The notes beneath the pieces are model-generated. The model saw only the letters and a list, made by a program, of their open reading frames with translations, ran no database searches and was not told where the DNA came from. Positions 25,420-34,321 of a stretch of 64,000 nucleotides of DNA are shown here, in pieces. Origin of the DNA: Pseudooceanicola lipolyticus. Its GTDB lineage: Bacteria > Pseudomonadota > Alphaproteobacteria > Rhodobacterales > Rhodobacteraceae. Location: NCBI RefSeq assembly GCF_002786325.1, contig NZ_PGTB01000004.1, positions 52,696-116,695 on the forward strand, read 5' to 3'. Position 1 is the first letter of the stretch, and every line of letters begins with the position of its first letter. Made by a program: the position numbers and the translations under genes.

Positions 25420-28167
25420 ATGAATGCCCAATCCGGAGACGGTTCGCTCCCATCCATTCGCGACTATTACAGTGCGACCCAGCTGCGCTCGGACCGATGG
25501 AGCGCGCTTCGCGAGGCGGCCGAGGGGCTGTTGCGCAGCGGCGACGAGGGCCGCAAGGGCAAGAAACTGCTGGAAACCGCGGCCCAGCTTTTCGAGGCGC
25601 TGGAACCGATCGAGGCCTACTGGGCGTTTCCGGGCGGCAGCAGCTTTGCGCATCTGCGCCGACTGCTTGATCACGGCAATTACGAGGATCTGCTGACCTC
25701 GGTGCGCCGGGTGGCGCGGGCGCTGACCTCGGGCGCCTATCGCCGCCGGGCGATCCCGCTGTCCTCGGACGAGGCCGATAACGAGGATTACGAAGACGAA
25801 GCCTCGCTGGCGCCCGAGGCGCGGGCGCTGGGCCGGCCCTATTTCGAGGTGCTGATCGTCGACGAGGTCAATGAACACCAGGAACGGTTCCTGCGCCACA
25901 GCCTGCAACGGATGCGGCGAATGGAAGATCCCTTCATCTACGAACCGGTGGTGGTGCCCTCGCTGGAAGACGCGCTGATCGGCATCCTGTTCAACCACAA
26001 CGTGCAGGCCGTCGTGGTCCGGCCCGGCCTGACGCTGAAGTCGAAAAACGCGCTGCCGGTGATCAGCCAATATTTGAAATGGGTGGGCGACGAAGAAGAG
26101 GTCGACGCGATCCAGCCCTATGAATACGGGCCCGAAGCCTGCCGGCTGATCGCCAAGATCCGGCCCGAGCTGGACGCCTATCTGATCACCGACCGGTCGG
26201 CGGAAGATATCGCGGGGCTGGACCTTGGCCGCTGCCGCCGCGTTTTTTACAACCAGGAAGACTTTCTGGAGCTGCACCTGAACATCCTGCGCGGCGTCGG
26301 GCGGCGGTACAAGACGCCGTTCTTCACCGCGCTCAAGGAATATTCCAAGCAACCCACCGGCGTGTTCCATGCCATGCCGATCAGCCGCGGCAAGTCGATC
26401 TCGCGGTCGCATTGGATCCAGGACATGGGCGCGTTTTACGGTCCCAACATCTTCCTTGCCGAAACCTCGGCCACCTCCGGCGGGCTCGACAGCCTGCTCG
26501 AGCCGCGCGGACCGATCAAGGAAGCGCAGGACATGGCGGCGCAGGCCTTTGGGTCGAAACACACCTATTTCGCCACTAACGGCACCTCGACCTGCAACAA
26601 GATCGTGGTGCAGGCGCTGATCCGCCCCGGCGACATCGTGCTGGTCGACCGTGACTGCCACAAGTCGCACCATTACGGCATGGTGCTGGCGGGGGCGAAT
26701 GTCGTCTACATGGACAGCTATCCGCTGCACGAATATTCGATGTATGGCGCGGTGCCCACCAGCGAGATCAAGCATCAGCTGCTCAGGCTGAAGGCGGCGG
26801 GCAAGCTGGACAAGGTGCGGATGATCACCCTGACCAACTGCACCTTCGACGGCGTGGTCTATAACGTCGAGCGTGTGATGGAGGAATGCCTCGCCATCAA
26901 GAAGGACCTGGTGTTCCTGTGGGACGAGGCGTGGTTTGCCTTTGCCCGGTTCGAACCGACCTATCGCCAGCGCACCGCAATGAGCACCGCCAACGCGCTG
27001 CGGCAAAAGCTGAAGGCGCCCGAAGCTGCCGCCGCCTGGGAGGCGCAGCAGGCCAAGCTGGCGGATGCGGACGAGGCCAAGTGGCTGAACACCCGGCTGG
27101 TGCCGCCGCCGGACGCCCGGGTCCGGGTCTATGCCACGCAATCCACCCACAAGACCCTGACCTCGCTGCGGCAGGGCTCGATGATCCATGTCAACGATCA
27201 GGATTTCAAAGGCGAGGTCGAGCAGGCCTTTCACGAAGCCTTCATGACCCACACGTCCACTTCGCCCAATTACCAGATCATCGCCTCGCTGGATGTCGGG
27301 CGGCGGCAGGTCGAACTGGAGGGGTTCGAGTTCGTGCAGAGGCAGGTGGAAAGCGCCATGGCGATCCGCCGCGCGGTGTCCACGCATCCGCTGCTGCAGA
27401 AGTATTTCAAGGTGCTGACGGTGGCCGACGTGATCCCCGAGACCTATCGATCCACCGCGTCGACCCATTATTACGACCCCAAGCAGGGCTGGACCGACAA
27501 ATGGGCGATGTGGGCCGAGGACGAATTCGTGCTGGACCCGACACGCATCACCCTGGCGGTGGGCGGCACCGGCTGGGATGGCGACACGTTCAAGACCAAG
27601 ATCCTGATGGACAAATACGGGATCCAGATCAACAAGACCTCGCGCAACACCGTCTTGTTCATGACCAATATCGGCACCACGCGGTCTTCGGTCGCCTATC
27701 TGATCGAGGTGCTGGTCGAGATCGCGAACGAGCTGGACGACCTGCTGGACGACGCCTCGAAGATGGAAAAGCGGTCCTTCGAAAACCGCGTCGCCGCGCT
27801 GATCGAACACGTGCCGCCGCTGCCCGATTTCAGCCGCTTCCACGACGCGTTCCGTGCCGGGGGAGACACGCCCGAAGGCGATATCCGCACCGCGTATTTC
27901 CTCGCCTATGACGAGGACAAATGCGACTATCTCGCGCTGGACGACGGCCTGATGAAACGGCTGGAAAGCGGCGAGGAACTGGTCTCGACCAGCTTTATCA
28001 TCCCCTATCCGCCGGGCTTTCCGATCCTGGTGCCGGGGCAGGTGATCAGCCCCGAAATCCTGCAATTCATGCGGGCGCTGGATGTCAGCGAAATCCACGG
28101 ATACCGCGCCGATCTGGGTCTGCGCGTGTTCACCAAGGAAGCGCTCGACGCGCTGTCCAAAAAATAA
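25420..28167 (+). CDS. Large Orn/Lys/Arg-type PLP decarboxylase
   Basis: A 915-residue fold-type I decarboxylase. The N-terminal region to about 290 includes a receiver-like wing domain (FEVLIVDEVNEHQERF). The PLP domain follows (FFATNGTSTCNKIV analogue; HKSHH; LWDEAWFAF), with the Schiff-base lysine in QSTHKTL (Lys578). A C-terminal domain completes it. The family removes the alpha-carboxylate of lysine, ornithine or arginine. A segment around 525-560 rich in Ala, Glu and Lys looks like an insertion before the PLP lysine. I start it at ATG 25420, eight bases after AGGAGG, not at GTG 25402. It is coupled to the ATP-grasp gene 20 bases downstream. Confidence 0.88.
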   Translation: MNAQSGDGSLPSIRDYYSATQLRSDRWSALREAAEGLLRSGDEGRKGKKLLETAAQLFEALEPIEAYWAFPGGSSFAHLRRLLDHGNYEDLLTSVRRVARALTSGAYRRRAIPLSSDEADNEDYEDEASLAPEARALGRPYFEVLIVDEVNEHQERFLRHSLQRMRRMEDPFIYEPVVVPSLEDALIGILFNHNVQAVVVRPGLTLKSKNALPVISQYLKWVGDEEEVDAIQPYEYGPEACRLIAKIRPELDAYLITDRSAEDIAGLDLGRCRRVFYNQEDFLELHLNILRGVGRRYKTPFFTALKEYSKQPTGVFHAMPISRGKSISRSHWIQDMGAFYGPNIFLAETSATSGGLDSLLEPRGPIKEAQDMAAQAFGSKHTYFATNGTSTCNKIVVQALIRPGDIVLVDRDCHKSHHYGMVLAGANVVYMDSYPLHEYSMYGAVPTSEIKHQLLRLKAAGKLDKVRMITLTNCTFDGVVYNVERVMEECLAIKKDLVFLWDEAWFAFARFEPTYRQRTAMSTANALRQKLKAPEAAAAWEAQQAKLADADEAKWLNTRLVPPPDARVRVYATQSTHKTLTSLRQGSMIHVNDQDFKGEVEQAFHEAFMTHTSTSPNYQIIASLDVGRRQVELEGFEFVQRQVESAMAIRRAVSTHPLLQKYFKVLTVADVIPETYRSTASTHYYDPKQGWTDKWAMWAEDEFVLDPTRITLAVGGTGWDGDTFKTKILMDKYGIQINKTSRNTVLFMTNIGTTRSSVAYLIEVLVEIANELDDLLDDASKMEKRSFENRVAALIEHVPPLPDFSRFHDAFRAGGDTPEGDIRTAYFLAYDEDKCDYLALDDGLMKRLESGEELVSTSFIIPYPPGFPILVPGQVISPEILQFMRALDVSEIHGYRADLGLRVFTKEALDALSKK

Positions 28168-28187
28168 ACCGACGGGAGGTCCAAGGA

Positions 28188-29639
28188 ATGGTCAAGAAAA
28201 CGCTCAAGAACATCTCGGAAATCCGCCGGTATTTCCACACCAACAAGGATCCGATCTATTTCGTGTCCGCGACCAACTTCAACCTGCTGGGGCTGGACGA
28301 GTGGGTGAAGAACTTCAAGTATATCTGCTATATGGACTGTTTCGACGGGCGTCACCCGAACGTGCTGTGCCCCTCGGAAATGCCGCATGACGAATTCCAG
28401 TCGATCGAGGACATCAACAACTACCTGCTGCAGCACAAGGAGGTGGTCGATTACGTGAAGGCGCGCGGCGGCAAGCCGAAATTCGTCTTCCTGATGTTCG
28501 ACGAGAAGACCGAGAAACTGGCCAAGGATCTTGGTGGCGAGGTCTGGTTCCCCAAGGCCAAGCTGCGCACCGCGATGGATAACAAGATCGAAACGGTCCG
28601 CGTCGGCAACAAGGCCGATGTGCCCTCGGTTCCCAACACCCTGTCCGAGGTGAAGGACTATGCCCATCTGCAGGAGATCTGCAAAAAGGCCGGGCTGGGC
28701 GATGACCTGGTGCTGCAATCGGCCTTTGGCGATAGCGGCCACACCACGTTCTTCATCAAGTCCGAGGCCGATTTCCGCAAATACGAACACGAGATCGTCG
28801 GCGAGGGCGAGATCAAGATCATGAAGCGGATCGATTGCCGCGGCTCGGCGATCGAGGCCTGCGCCACGTCGCAGGGCACTATCGTTGGCCCGCTGATGAC
28901 GGAACTGGTGGGGTTCAAGGAGCTGACCCCCTACCGGGGCGGCTGGTGCGGCAACGAGATCTTCTCGACCGCGTTCAGCCCCAAGCAGCGGCAGAAGGCG
29001 CGCGAGCTGACCTTCCAGTTCGGCGAGCAGCTGAGGAAAGAGGGCTATCGCGGTTATTTCGAGCTGGATTTCCTGATCGACAAGAAGAACGACGATATCT
29101 GGCTGGGCGAGCTGAACCCGCGTATTACCGGCGCTTCGTCGATGACCAACCACGCCGCCTTTGCCCATGCCGACGCGCCGCTGTTCCTGTTCCACCTGCT
29201 TGAATTCTCGAAGAAACCCTTCGATCTGGACGTGGACGAACTGAACGCGCGCTGGTCCGATCCCGACATGATCGACAGCTGGTCGCAGATGGTGATCAAG
29301 CACACCGAGGACAGCGTCGACATCATCACCGAGGCGCCGCAATCGGGCATTTACCGGATGACGCCGGAAGGCAAGGTGGTGTTCAACCGCTTTGACTATC
29401 ACCGCCGCGCGGTCGAGACCGAGGACGAGGCGTTTTTCCTGCGTATCTCCAACGTGGGCGATTATCGTTACGAGGGCGCCGACCTTGGCATTCTGGTCAC
29501 CCGCGGCCGGTCGATGACACCAAGCTTTCAGCTGACCGACAAATCCAAGCGCTGGATCGACGGGATCAAGGCCTGTTATAAGGCGCGCCAGCTTCCCTCG
29601 GCGCAAACCTTCGAGGATCCGGCGTTCAAGATCATGTAA
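28188..29639 (+). CDS. Stand-alone ATP-grasp enzyme
   Basis: A 483-residue protein with an ATP-grasp core resembling biotin carboxylase or carboxylate-amine ligases: LVLQSAFGDSGHTTF (nucleotide-binding loop), EIKIMKRIDCRGSAIEA, and Glu308 and Asn310 in GELNPRITGAS (metal ligands). The N-terminal 150 residues and the C-terminal 120 residues are not recognised. No biotin carrier or carboxyltransferase gene is nearby, so a biotin carboxylase role is unlikely. The start follows GGGAGGTCCAAGGA. Adjacent to an amine-forming decarboxylase and a nitrilase, it may ligate an amine to a carboxylate. Confidence 0.75.
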   Translation: MVKKTLKNISEIRRYFHTNKDPIYFVSATNFNLLGLDEWVKNFKYICYMDCFDGRHPNVLCPSEMPHDEFQSIEDINNYLLQHKEVVDYVKARGGKPKFVFLMFDEKTEKLAKDLGGEVWFPKAKLRTAMDNKIETVRVGNKADVPSVPNTLSEVKDYAHLQEICKKAGLGDDLVLQSAFGDSGHTTFFIKSEADFRKYEHEIVGEGEIKIMKRIDCRGSAIEACATSQGTIVGPLMTELVGFKELTPYRGGWCGNEIFSTAFSPKQRQKARELTFQFGEQLRKEGYRGYFELDFLIDKKNDDIWLGELNPRITGASSMTNHAAFAHADAPLFLFHLLEFSKKPFDLDVDELNARWSDPDMIDSWSQMVIKHTEDSVDIITEAPQSGIYRMTPEGKVVFNRFDYHRRAVETEDEAFFLRISNVGDYRYEGADLGILVTRGRSMTPSFQLTDKSKRWIDGIKACYKARQLPSAQTFEDPAFKIM

Positions 29640-29782
29640 GGCTGAAATCCGGCCTGCTGCCCGCGTCGCAGGCACAGGGCACAGGTGAGCGGCGGCACTG
29701 CCGAGGCGGATCTCAAAGTGGCCGCGCAACGGATTCCATGTCGTCCGGTTGGCGACGCGCAGGATGACGAGCGAGGACCAAT

Positions 29783-30613
29783 GTGCTGCAACTCATTCGC
29801 ACCTGTCTGCTGACGCTATGGGCCGTGGGGCCGGTCGCCGTCGCCGCGTGCGGCGGTGCGCAAGACCCCAGCCGGATCGCGACCGGCGCCTACCACCTTG
29901 TCCTGCCGGATGGATGGCAGGGTGGACCCGCTGTTATCTATCTGCATGGCTACGGCAGCAGCAGTGCCAAAGTTCTGGGAACAACGACTCTGGTCGAAGG
30001 GTTCACCGGGCGCGGTTATGCGTTCATTGCGCCCACCGCGCTGCCCTGGCGCGAAGGCAATCCCACGGACTGGGCCATCCGGGACGGATGGGTGGCGTAC
30101 CCGCGTAACGACCTGCAATTCCTGAGCGACGTGCTGAACGATGCGGTCGCACGCGTGGCGGTGGACCCGGACCGGGTGTTGTTGACGGGCTTTTCCCGCG
30201 GCGGGTCAATGGTGTGGGAGGCCGCCTGCCTGCACCCGACCCTGGCCCGCGGCTATGCTGCCGTCGCGGGAGGATTCTGGCTGCCGGAGACCAGGGACTG
30301 TATCGGCCCTGTCGATCTCCTGCATATTCACGGTTTTTCCGATCAGGTGGTGCCTTTGGAAGGTCGCACGATCGACAACCCTGGACTGGGGCGGTTTACG
30401 CAGGCCGATATCTGGAGCGGACTACAACTCTGGCGGCGCACCAACGGCTGTCCTTCCAAACCGTCCGGCCACGATGCGAGCGGTGAAATTTGGCGCAGGT
30501 GGTGGAGCTGTGATGCCGGCAGCGTGGAGGTCGTGTTGCATCCCGGTGGGCACGGGTTTCCCAGCCAATGGGCAAATCTTGTCCTCGATTGGTTCGAGGG
30601 GCTCGAACGGTGA
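29783..30613 (+). CDS. Secreted alpha/beta-hydrolase, PHB-depolymerase/feruloyl-esterase-like
   Basis: A 276-residue hydrolase with an N-terminal signal sequence; Cys23 follows a VAA run and could be a lipoprotein site. The oxyanion HGYGSS segment is near residue 54, the nucleophile serine is in GFSRGGS (about 139-145) and the catalytic histidine in PGGHGFP near the C-terminus. Such LpqC/polyhydroxybutyrate-depolymerase-like enzymes hydrolyse esters in the periplasm. It starts at GTG 29783 with GCGAGGACC upstream; an overlapping ATG at 29781 is out of frame. It seems independent of the preceding operon (143-base gap). Confidence 0.78.
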   Translation: MLQLIRTCLLTLWAVGPVAVAACGGAQDPSRIATGAYHLVLPDGWQGGPAVIYLHGYGSSSAKVLGTTTLVEGFTGRGYAFIAPTALPWREGNPTDWAIRDGWVAYPRNDLQFLSDVLNDAVARVAVDPDRVLLTGFSRGGSMVWEAACLHPTLARGYAAVAGGFWLPETRDCIGPVDLLHIHGFSDQVVPLEGRTIDNPGLGRFTQADIWSGLQLWRRTNGCPSKPSGHDASGEIWRRWWSCDAGSVEVVLHPGGHGFPSQWANLVLDWFEGLER

Positions 30614-30805
30614 CACGACATGTTCCCACCGACAGATGCACCGGCGCGTGTTCCGGGCGCGGGTGGTCACGGAATTAGGTCAATGCTGTGGGGGAACCGC
30701 GCCCGGCTCTGCCGGCTTATCCTAAGTCGGATCAACCTCGGCGGAGGCCGTGGCCGGTTCGGCTCCGGCCCTTGCCCTTCCACCCCATTCAGGCGATGAA
30801 ACCCC

Positions 30806-31783
30806 ATGTCCCTGACCTTCACCGCCCTCAGCGAAGACGCGCCCGGCCCCAAATGGGCCGGCCTGTTTTCGGCATATCGCGACTCCTACCTCGCCTGGTG
30901 GGAACGCGAGGGCATCGGGGTGCGGCCCACCTATATGGAGGGGCTGAACGCGCTGCGCCGGCATATGCCCGAGCTGGTGCCGCTTTACGAACAGCTGGTC
31001 GAGCTTGCCGGCGGTGGCGACCGCGAGGCCCGGTTCCTCAGCTTCTACTGCCCGCCGCGCTATCTATCCGGCTGCAGCCAGGCGATCTGGCCCGGTGACC
31101 GGCCGCTGATCGTGCGGAACTACGACTATAACCCTGCCGCCGTCGACGCGGTGTTGCTGAAAACCGGCTGGCAGGGGCGCAGGGTCATCGGCATGTCGGA
31201 CGGCCTTTTCGGCCTGGTGGACGGCATGAACGAGGATGGGCTGGCGGTATCGCTGACCTTTGGCGGCCGGCAGGAGGTTGGCCCCGGCTTTGGCGTGCCG
31301 TTGATCCTGCGGTACATCCTGCAAACCTGCCGCACCACGGCCGAGGCGCAGGAGGTGCTGGTGCGGGTGCCCAGCCATATGAGCTATAACGTCACCGTGC
31401 TGGACCGCGACCGCCGCTTTGTGACCGCCTATCTGGCCCCGGACCGGCGCACCGTGATCAGCCATGCCGCGGTGGCGACCAACCACCAGGAGCGCGTCGA
31501 GTGGAACATTCACGCCCGCGTCACCGCCACGGTCGAGCGCGAGCGCTATCTGTTGCAGCGCCTGACGCTGCATACCGAGCCCGAGCACAAGTTCATCCGC
31601 GCCTTCCTGCGCCCGCCGCTGTATTCCCTGGCCTTCGACCGCGGCTTTGGCACCCTCTACACTGCGGCCTATCGGCCTGCGGAGGGCCAGGTCGATCTGT
31701 TCTGGCCGGGCCGGCAATGGACCAAGAGCTTCGACGCGTTCGAAGAAGACCAGACGCATATCACCTATCCGGTTCCAGACTGA
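30806..31783 (+). CDS. C45-type autoproteolytic acyltransferase/hydrolase
   Basis: A 325-residue Ntn-hydrolase-fold protein resembling acyl-CoA:6-aminopenicillanate acyltransferase (peptidase family C45). The presumed nucleophile is the cysteine in YLSGCSQAIW (about residue 91), followed by the expected RNYDYN segment, then GMNEDGLAVSLTFGG and TNHQE. Members cleave themselves before the cysteine and hydrolyse or exchange amide-linked acyl groups. It lies just upstream of a LysR gene and a polyamine-type transport operon, which suggests an acylated amine as substrate. No signal peptide is visible. Confidence 0.8.
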   Translation: MSLTFTALSEDAPGPKWAGLFSAYRDSYLAWWEREGIGVRPTYMEGLNALRRHMPELVPLYEQLVELAGGGDREARFLSFYCPPRYLSGCSQAIWPGDRPLIVRNYDYNPAAVDAVLLKTGWQGRRVIGMSDGLFGLVDGMNEDGLAVSLTFGGRQEVGPGFGVPLILRYILQTCRTTAEAQEVLVRVPSHMSYNVTVLDRDRRFVTAYLAPDRRTVISHAAVATNHQERVEWNIHARVTATVERERYLLQRLTLHTEPEHKFIRAFLRPPLYSLAFDRGFGTLYTAAYRPAEGQVDLFWPGRQWTKSFDAFEEDQTHITYPVPD

Positions 31784-31944
31784 ACAATCGCGCCGAAAGC
31801 CACTTGGCGGCGCAGGGCGTTGCCAGGGGAACCTAAACCCTTGCTGCGGTTGCCATAAGGCTTGTTCCGACGGCCGCGCTGTCGTTAGCTGGTCCATGGA
31901 AACCCAATTGCCGGCCCAGGCCGGGCAACCGAAAGTGCCGGTAT

Positions 31945-32859
31945 ATGTCATTCACGCTGAAACAGTTGCGCTATTTCGTTGCGGTCGCCGAAAAGGGCTC
32001 GGTCATCGGCGCGGCACAGACGCTGTCAATCTCGCAATCCGCGGTCACGGAGGCGTTGAAAAACCTCGAGGCCGATCTGGGCGTGACATTGTTCGAGCGT
32101 CATGCCCGCGGGCTGAACATCACCCACAGCGGCCACCAGTTTTTGCGCCACGCCACCAAGATCCTGTCGGACGTGTCCGGGGCGCGGCGCGCGTTCAAGA
32201 AACCACCGGGGAAAACCTCGGGCCGGCTGAACATCGGGGTGACCTCGCTGATGGCGGGCTATGTGATGTCCGATCTGCTGTCCCGCTACCGCCGGATGAA
32301 CCCGTCGGTCACGGTTTCGGCGCTGGAGGATTCCGGCGAATACCTGGAACATCTGCTGATCGGCGGCGAACTGGATGTGGCCGTCATGGTGATTTCCAAC
32401 CTGCGTGACCGAATGGCGCTGCAATCCGAGATCCTCGATGTCTCGGCCTTCCGCCTGTGGCTGCCGCTCGAGCACAAGTTGGCCAGGCGGGAGAGCATCG
32501 GGCTGGACGACGTCGCGCGCGAGCCGCTGATCATGCTGAACGTGGACGAGATGGAAGAAGAGGCGGTCAAGCTGTTGTCGGCCTTCGGTCAAAAGCCGCA
32601 GATCGCGTTCCGGACCCGCAGCGTCGAGGCGGTGCGCAGCCTGGTCGCCACCGGGGCGGGGGTGGCGCTGTTGCCGGACCTGGTCTATCGGCCCTGGTCG
32701 CTGGATGGCGACCGGATCGAAAGTCGCGATGTCTCGGGCGCCTTGCCCATCGTTCAGGTTGGTGTGGTGTGGCGGCGCGGGCTGCCGCTGTCGACGGCGG
32801 TGCGCGACTTTATCTCGCTTGCGCGGATGGGACAGGCGGGCAAACATCTGCGGCTTTAG
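31945..32859 (+). CDS. LysR-family transcriptional regulator
   Basis: A 304-residue LTTR: N-terminal winged HTH (LKQLRYFVAVAEKGSVIGAAQTLSISQSAV, residues about 5-35) and an effector domain from about 90 (GRLNIGVTSLMAGY...). It is co-directional with the ydcSTUV-patD operon 244 bases downstream and with the C45 gene upstream. It is the obvious candidate regulator for either. It starts at ATG 31945; a hairpin-prone GC-rich stretch (about 31908-31928) precedes it. Confidence 0.88.
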   Translation: MSFTLKQLRYFVAVAEKGSVIGAAQTLSISQSAVTEALKNLEADLGVTLFERHARGLNITHSGHQFLRHATKILSDVSGARRAFKKPPGKTSGRLNIGVTSLMAGYVMSDLLSRYRRMNPSVTVSALEDSGEYLEHLLIGGELDVAVMVISNLRDRMALQSEILDVSAFRLWLPLEHKLARRESIGLDDVAREPLIMLNVDEMEEEAVKLLSAFGQKPQIAFRTRSVEAVRSLVATGAGVALLPDLVYRPWSLDGDRIESRDVSGALPIVQVGVVWRRGLPLSTAVRDFISLARMGQAGKHLRL

Positions 32860-32872
32860 CCGGTACGAGCTA

Positions 32873-32885
32873 TCGGAAATTCCGA
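32873..32885. promoter_or_regulatory. Perfect palindrome TCGGAA-A-TTCCGA, candidate operator
   Basis: A 13-base perfect inverted repeat lies just after the LysR stop and 219 bases upstream of the ydcS-like gene. It contains a T-N11-A frame (32873-32885), the core pattern of LysR binding sites. The rest of the gap (32886-33103) contains an AT-rich TTTCTGATTAATGAATTT stretch that may be the promoter. Confidence 0.45.
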
Positions 32886-33103
32886 ATGCCAGTTTCTGAT
32901 TAATGAATTTGCGAACGCAGAGGCGTCTTACCATAGTGACCATGCGGCAAATGAATCGTGCGCCTGAACAGCGGGCGATTCTGGATCGCGCCCCGGCATG
33001 CGACCGGGTCAAAACCAAAATCATCTTGGGCAACCGGCGGCGCCGGCTGGTCAGTTCTGACCGGCCAGTGGGGCCACGCGGATCGCCCCGCAGGGAGATT
33101 GCT

Positions 33104-34261
33104 ATGAAGCAGAGAGTCATCACAGCCGTGGTCAGTTCGATCACCGCCGCCTCGGTTGCAACCGTCGCGCCGGCGCAAATATCCGAGATCGGCGAAGGCG
33201 AGGGCGCGCTGTCGATTGTCGCCTGGGCCGGGTATATCGAGCGCGGCGAGACCGACGCGAATTTTGACTGGGTGACCAAGTTCGAAGACGCCACCGGCTG
33301 CATGGTTTCGGTCAAAACCGCCAACACCTCGGACGAAATGGTGGCCCTGATGAACGAGGGTGGCTTTGACCTGGTGACCGCCAGCGGCGATGCCTCGCTG
33401 CGGATGATCGCGGGCAAGCGGGTTCAGCCGATCAATATCGACCTGATCCCGTCCTGGGACACCGTGGACGAGCGGCTGAAGGAAGCGCCCTGGCATTATG
33501 TCGACGGCCAGCACTATGGCACACCCTATATGTGGGGGCCCAACGTGCTGATGTACAACACCGAAGCCTTTGCCGAGCCGCCGACTTCCTGGAGCGTGGT
33601 GTTCGAGGAAACCACCCTGGCCGACGGTCAGTCGAACAAGGGCCGGGTCCAGGCCTATGACGGGCCGATCCACATCGCCGATGCGGCCAACTACCTGATG
33701 TATCACCAGCCCGACCTGGGCATCGTCGACCCCTATGAACTGTCGCCCGACCAATATGCCGCCGCGCTGGATCTGCTGCGTGGCCAGCGCGAACTGGTCA
33801 GCCGCTACTGGCACGACGCGTTCATCCAGATCGACGATTTCAAGAACGAAGGGATGGCCGCCTCCGGGTCCTGGCCGTTCCAGGTAAACCTCTTGCAGGC
33901 CGATAATGTCCCCGTGGCCTCGGTGGTCCCGCAGGAAGGCGCGACGGGATGGGCCGATACCACCATGCTGCACGTCGATTCCGAGCATCCGAACTGCGCC
34001 TATATGTGGATGGAACACACGCTCAGCTCGAACCTGCAATCCGATCTCTCGGTCTGGTTCGGGGCGGTTCCGTCGGTTCCGGCCGCCTGTTCCGACGGAT
34101 CGGGCATGCAGACCCAGGAAGGCTGTGACGCCAACGGCCTTGCCCAGTTCGAAAAGATCAAGTTCTGGAAGACTCCGGTGGCCAATTGCGAAAGCCAGGA
34201 CGAATGCGTGCCCTATTACCGATGGGTGTCGGATTATATCGGTGTGATCGGCGGCCGCTGA
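33104..34261 (+). CDS. ydcS: Polyamine-type ABC substrate-binding protein, YdcS-like
   Basis: A periplasmic binding protein of the PotD/YdcS family (385 aa). Signal peptide: about 26 residues (MKQRVITAVVSSITAASVATVAPAQ). The mature domain matches E. coli YdcS in many segments: IVAWAGYIERGETD, TANTSDEMVALM, LVTASGDASLR, GKRVQPIN, SNKGRVQAYDGPI, SRYWHD and GATGWADTTMLH. Gene order SBP-ATPase-permease-permease-aldehyde dehydrogenase equals E. coli ydcSTUVW. The ATG at 33104 follows AGGGAGA; a longer upstream frame is not needed. Likely ligand: putrescine or a related polyamine. Confidence 0.9.
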   Translation: MKQRVITAVVSSITAASVATVAPAQISEIGEGEGALSIVAWAGYIERGETDANFDWVTKFEDATGCMVSVKTANTSDEMVALMNEGGFDLVTASGDASLRMIAGKRVQPINIDLIPSWDTVDERLKEAPWHYVDGQHYGTPYMWGPNVLMYNTEAFAEPPTSWSVVFEETTLADGQSNKGRVQAYDGPIHIADAANYLMYHQPDLGIVDPYELSPDQYAAALDLLRGQRELVSRYWHDAFIQIDDFKNEGMAASGSWPFQVNLLQADNVPVASVVPQEGATGWADTTMLHVDSEHPNCAYMWMEHTLSSNLQSDLSVWFGAVPSVPAACSDGSGMQTQEGCDANGLAQFEKIKFWKTPVANCESQDECVPYYRWVSDYIGVIGGR

Positions 34262-34277
34262 TCTTCTGCAACCCCGT

Positions 34278-34301
34278 CCGTGCCGCCTTGGGGCGGCACG
34301 G
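34278..34301 (+). terminator. Perfect hairpin between ydcS and ydcT
   Basis: CCGTGCCGCC (34278-34287) pairs with GGCGGCACGG (34292-34301) around a TTGG tetraloop. No T-tract follows. As with the other transport operons here, it sits directly after the binding-protein gene and may stabilise that message or reduce read-through. Confidence 0.7.
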
Positions 34302-34321
34302 GCCAAGACCGGACCATTTCC

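Noticed and set aside
25216-28098. 960-codon minus-strand frame
   Set aside because: It is antisense to the decarboxylase, whose motifs (PLP lysine, ribosome site) are clear. No domain is seen in the antisense product.
28188-29639. Biotin carboxylase annotation of the ATP-grasp protein
   Set aside because: There is no biotin carrier, carboxyltransferase or biotin ligase nearby, and the flanking domains do not match a biotin carboxylase layout.
29781-29783. ATG at 29781 as start of the alpha/beta-hydrolase
   Set aside because: It is out of frame with the hydrolase; the in-frame start is the overlapping GTG at 29783.
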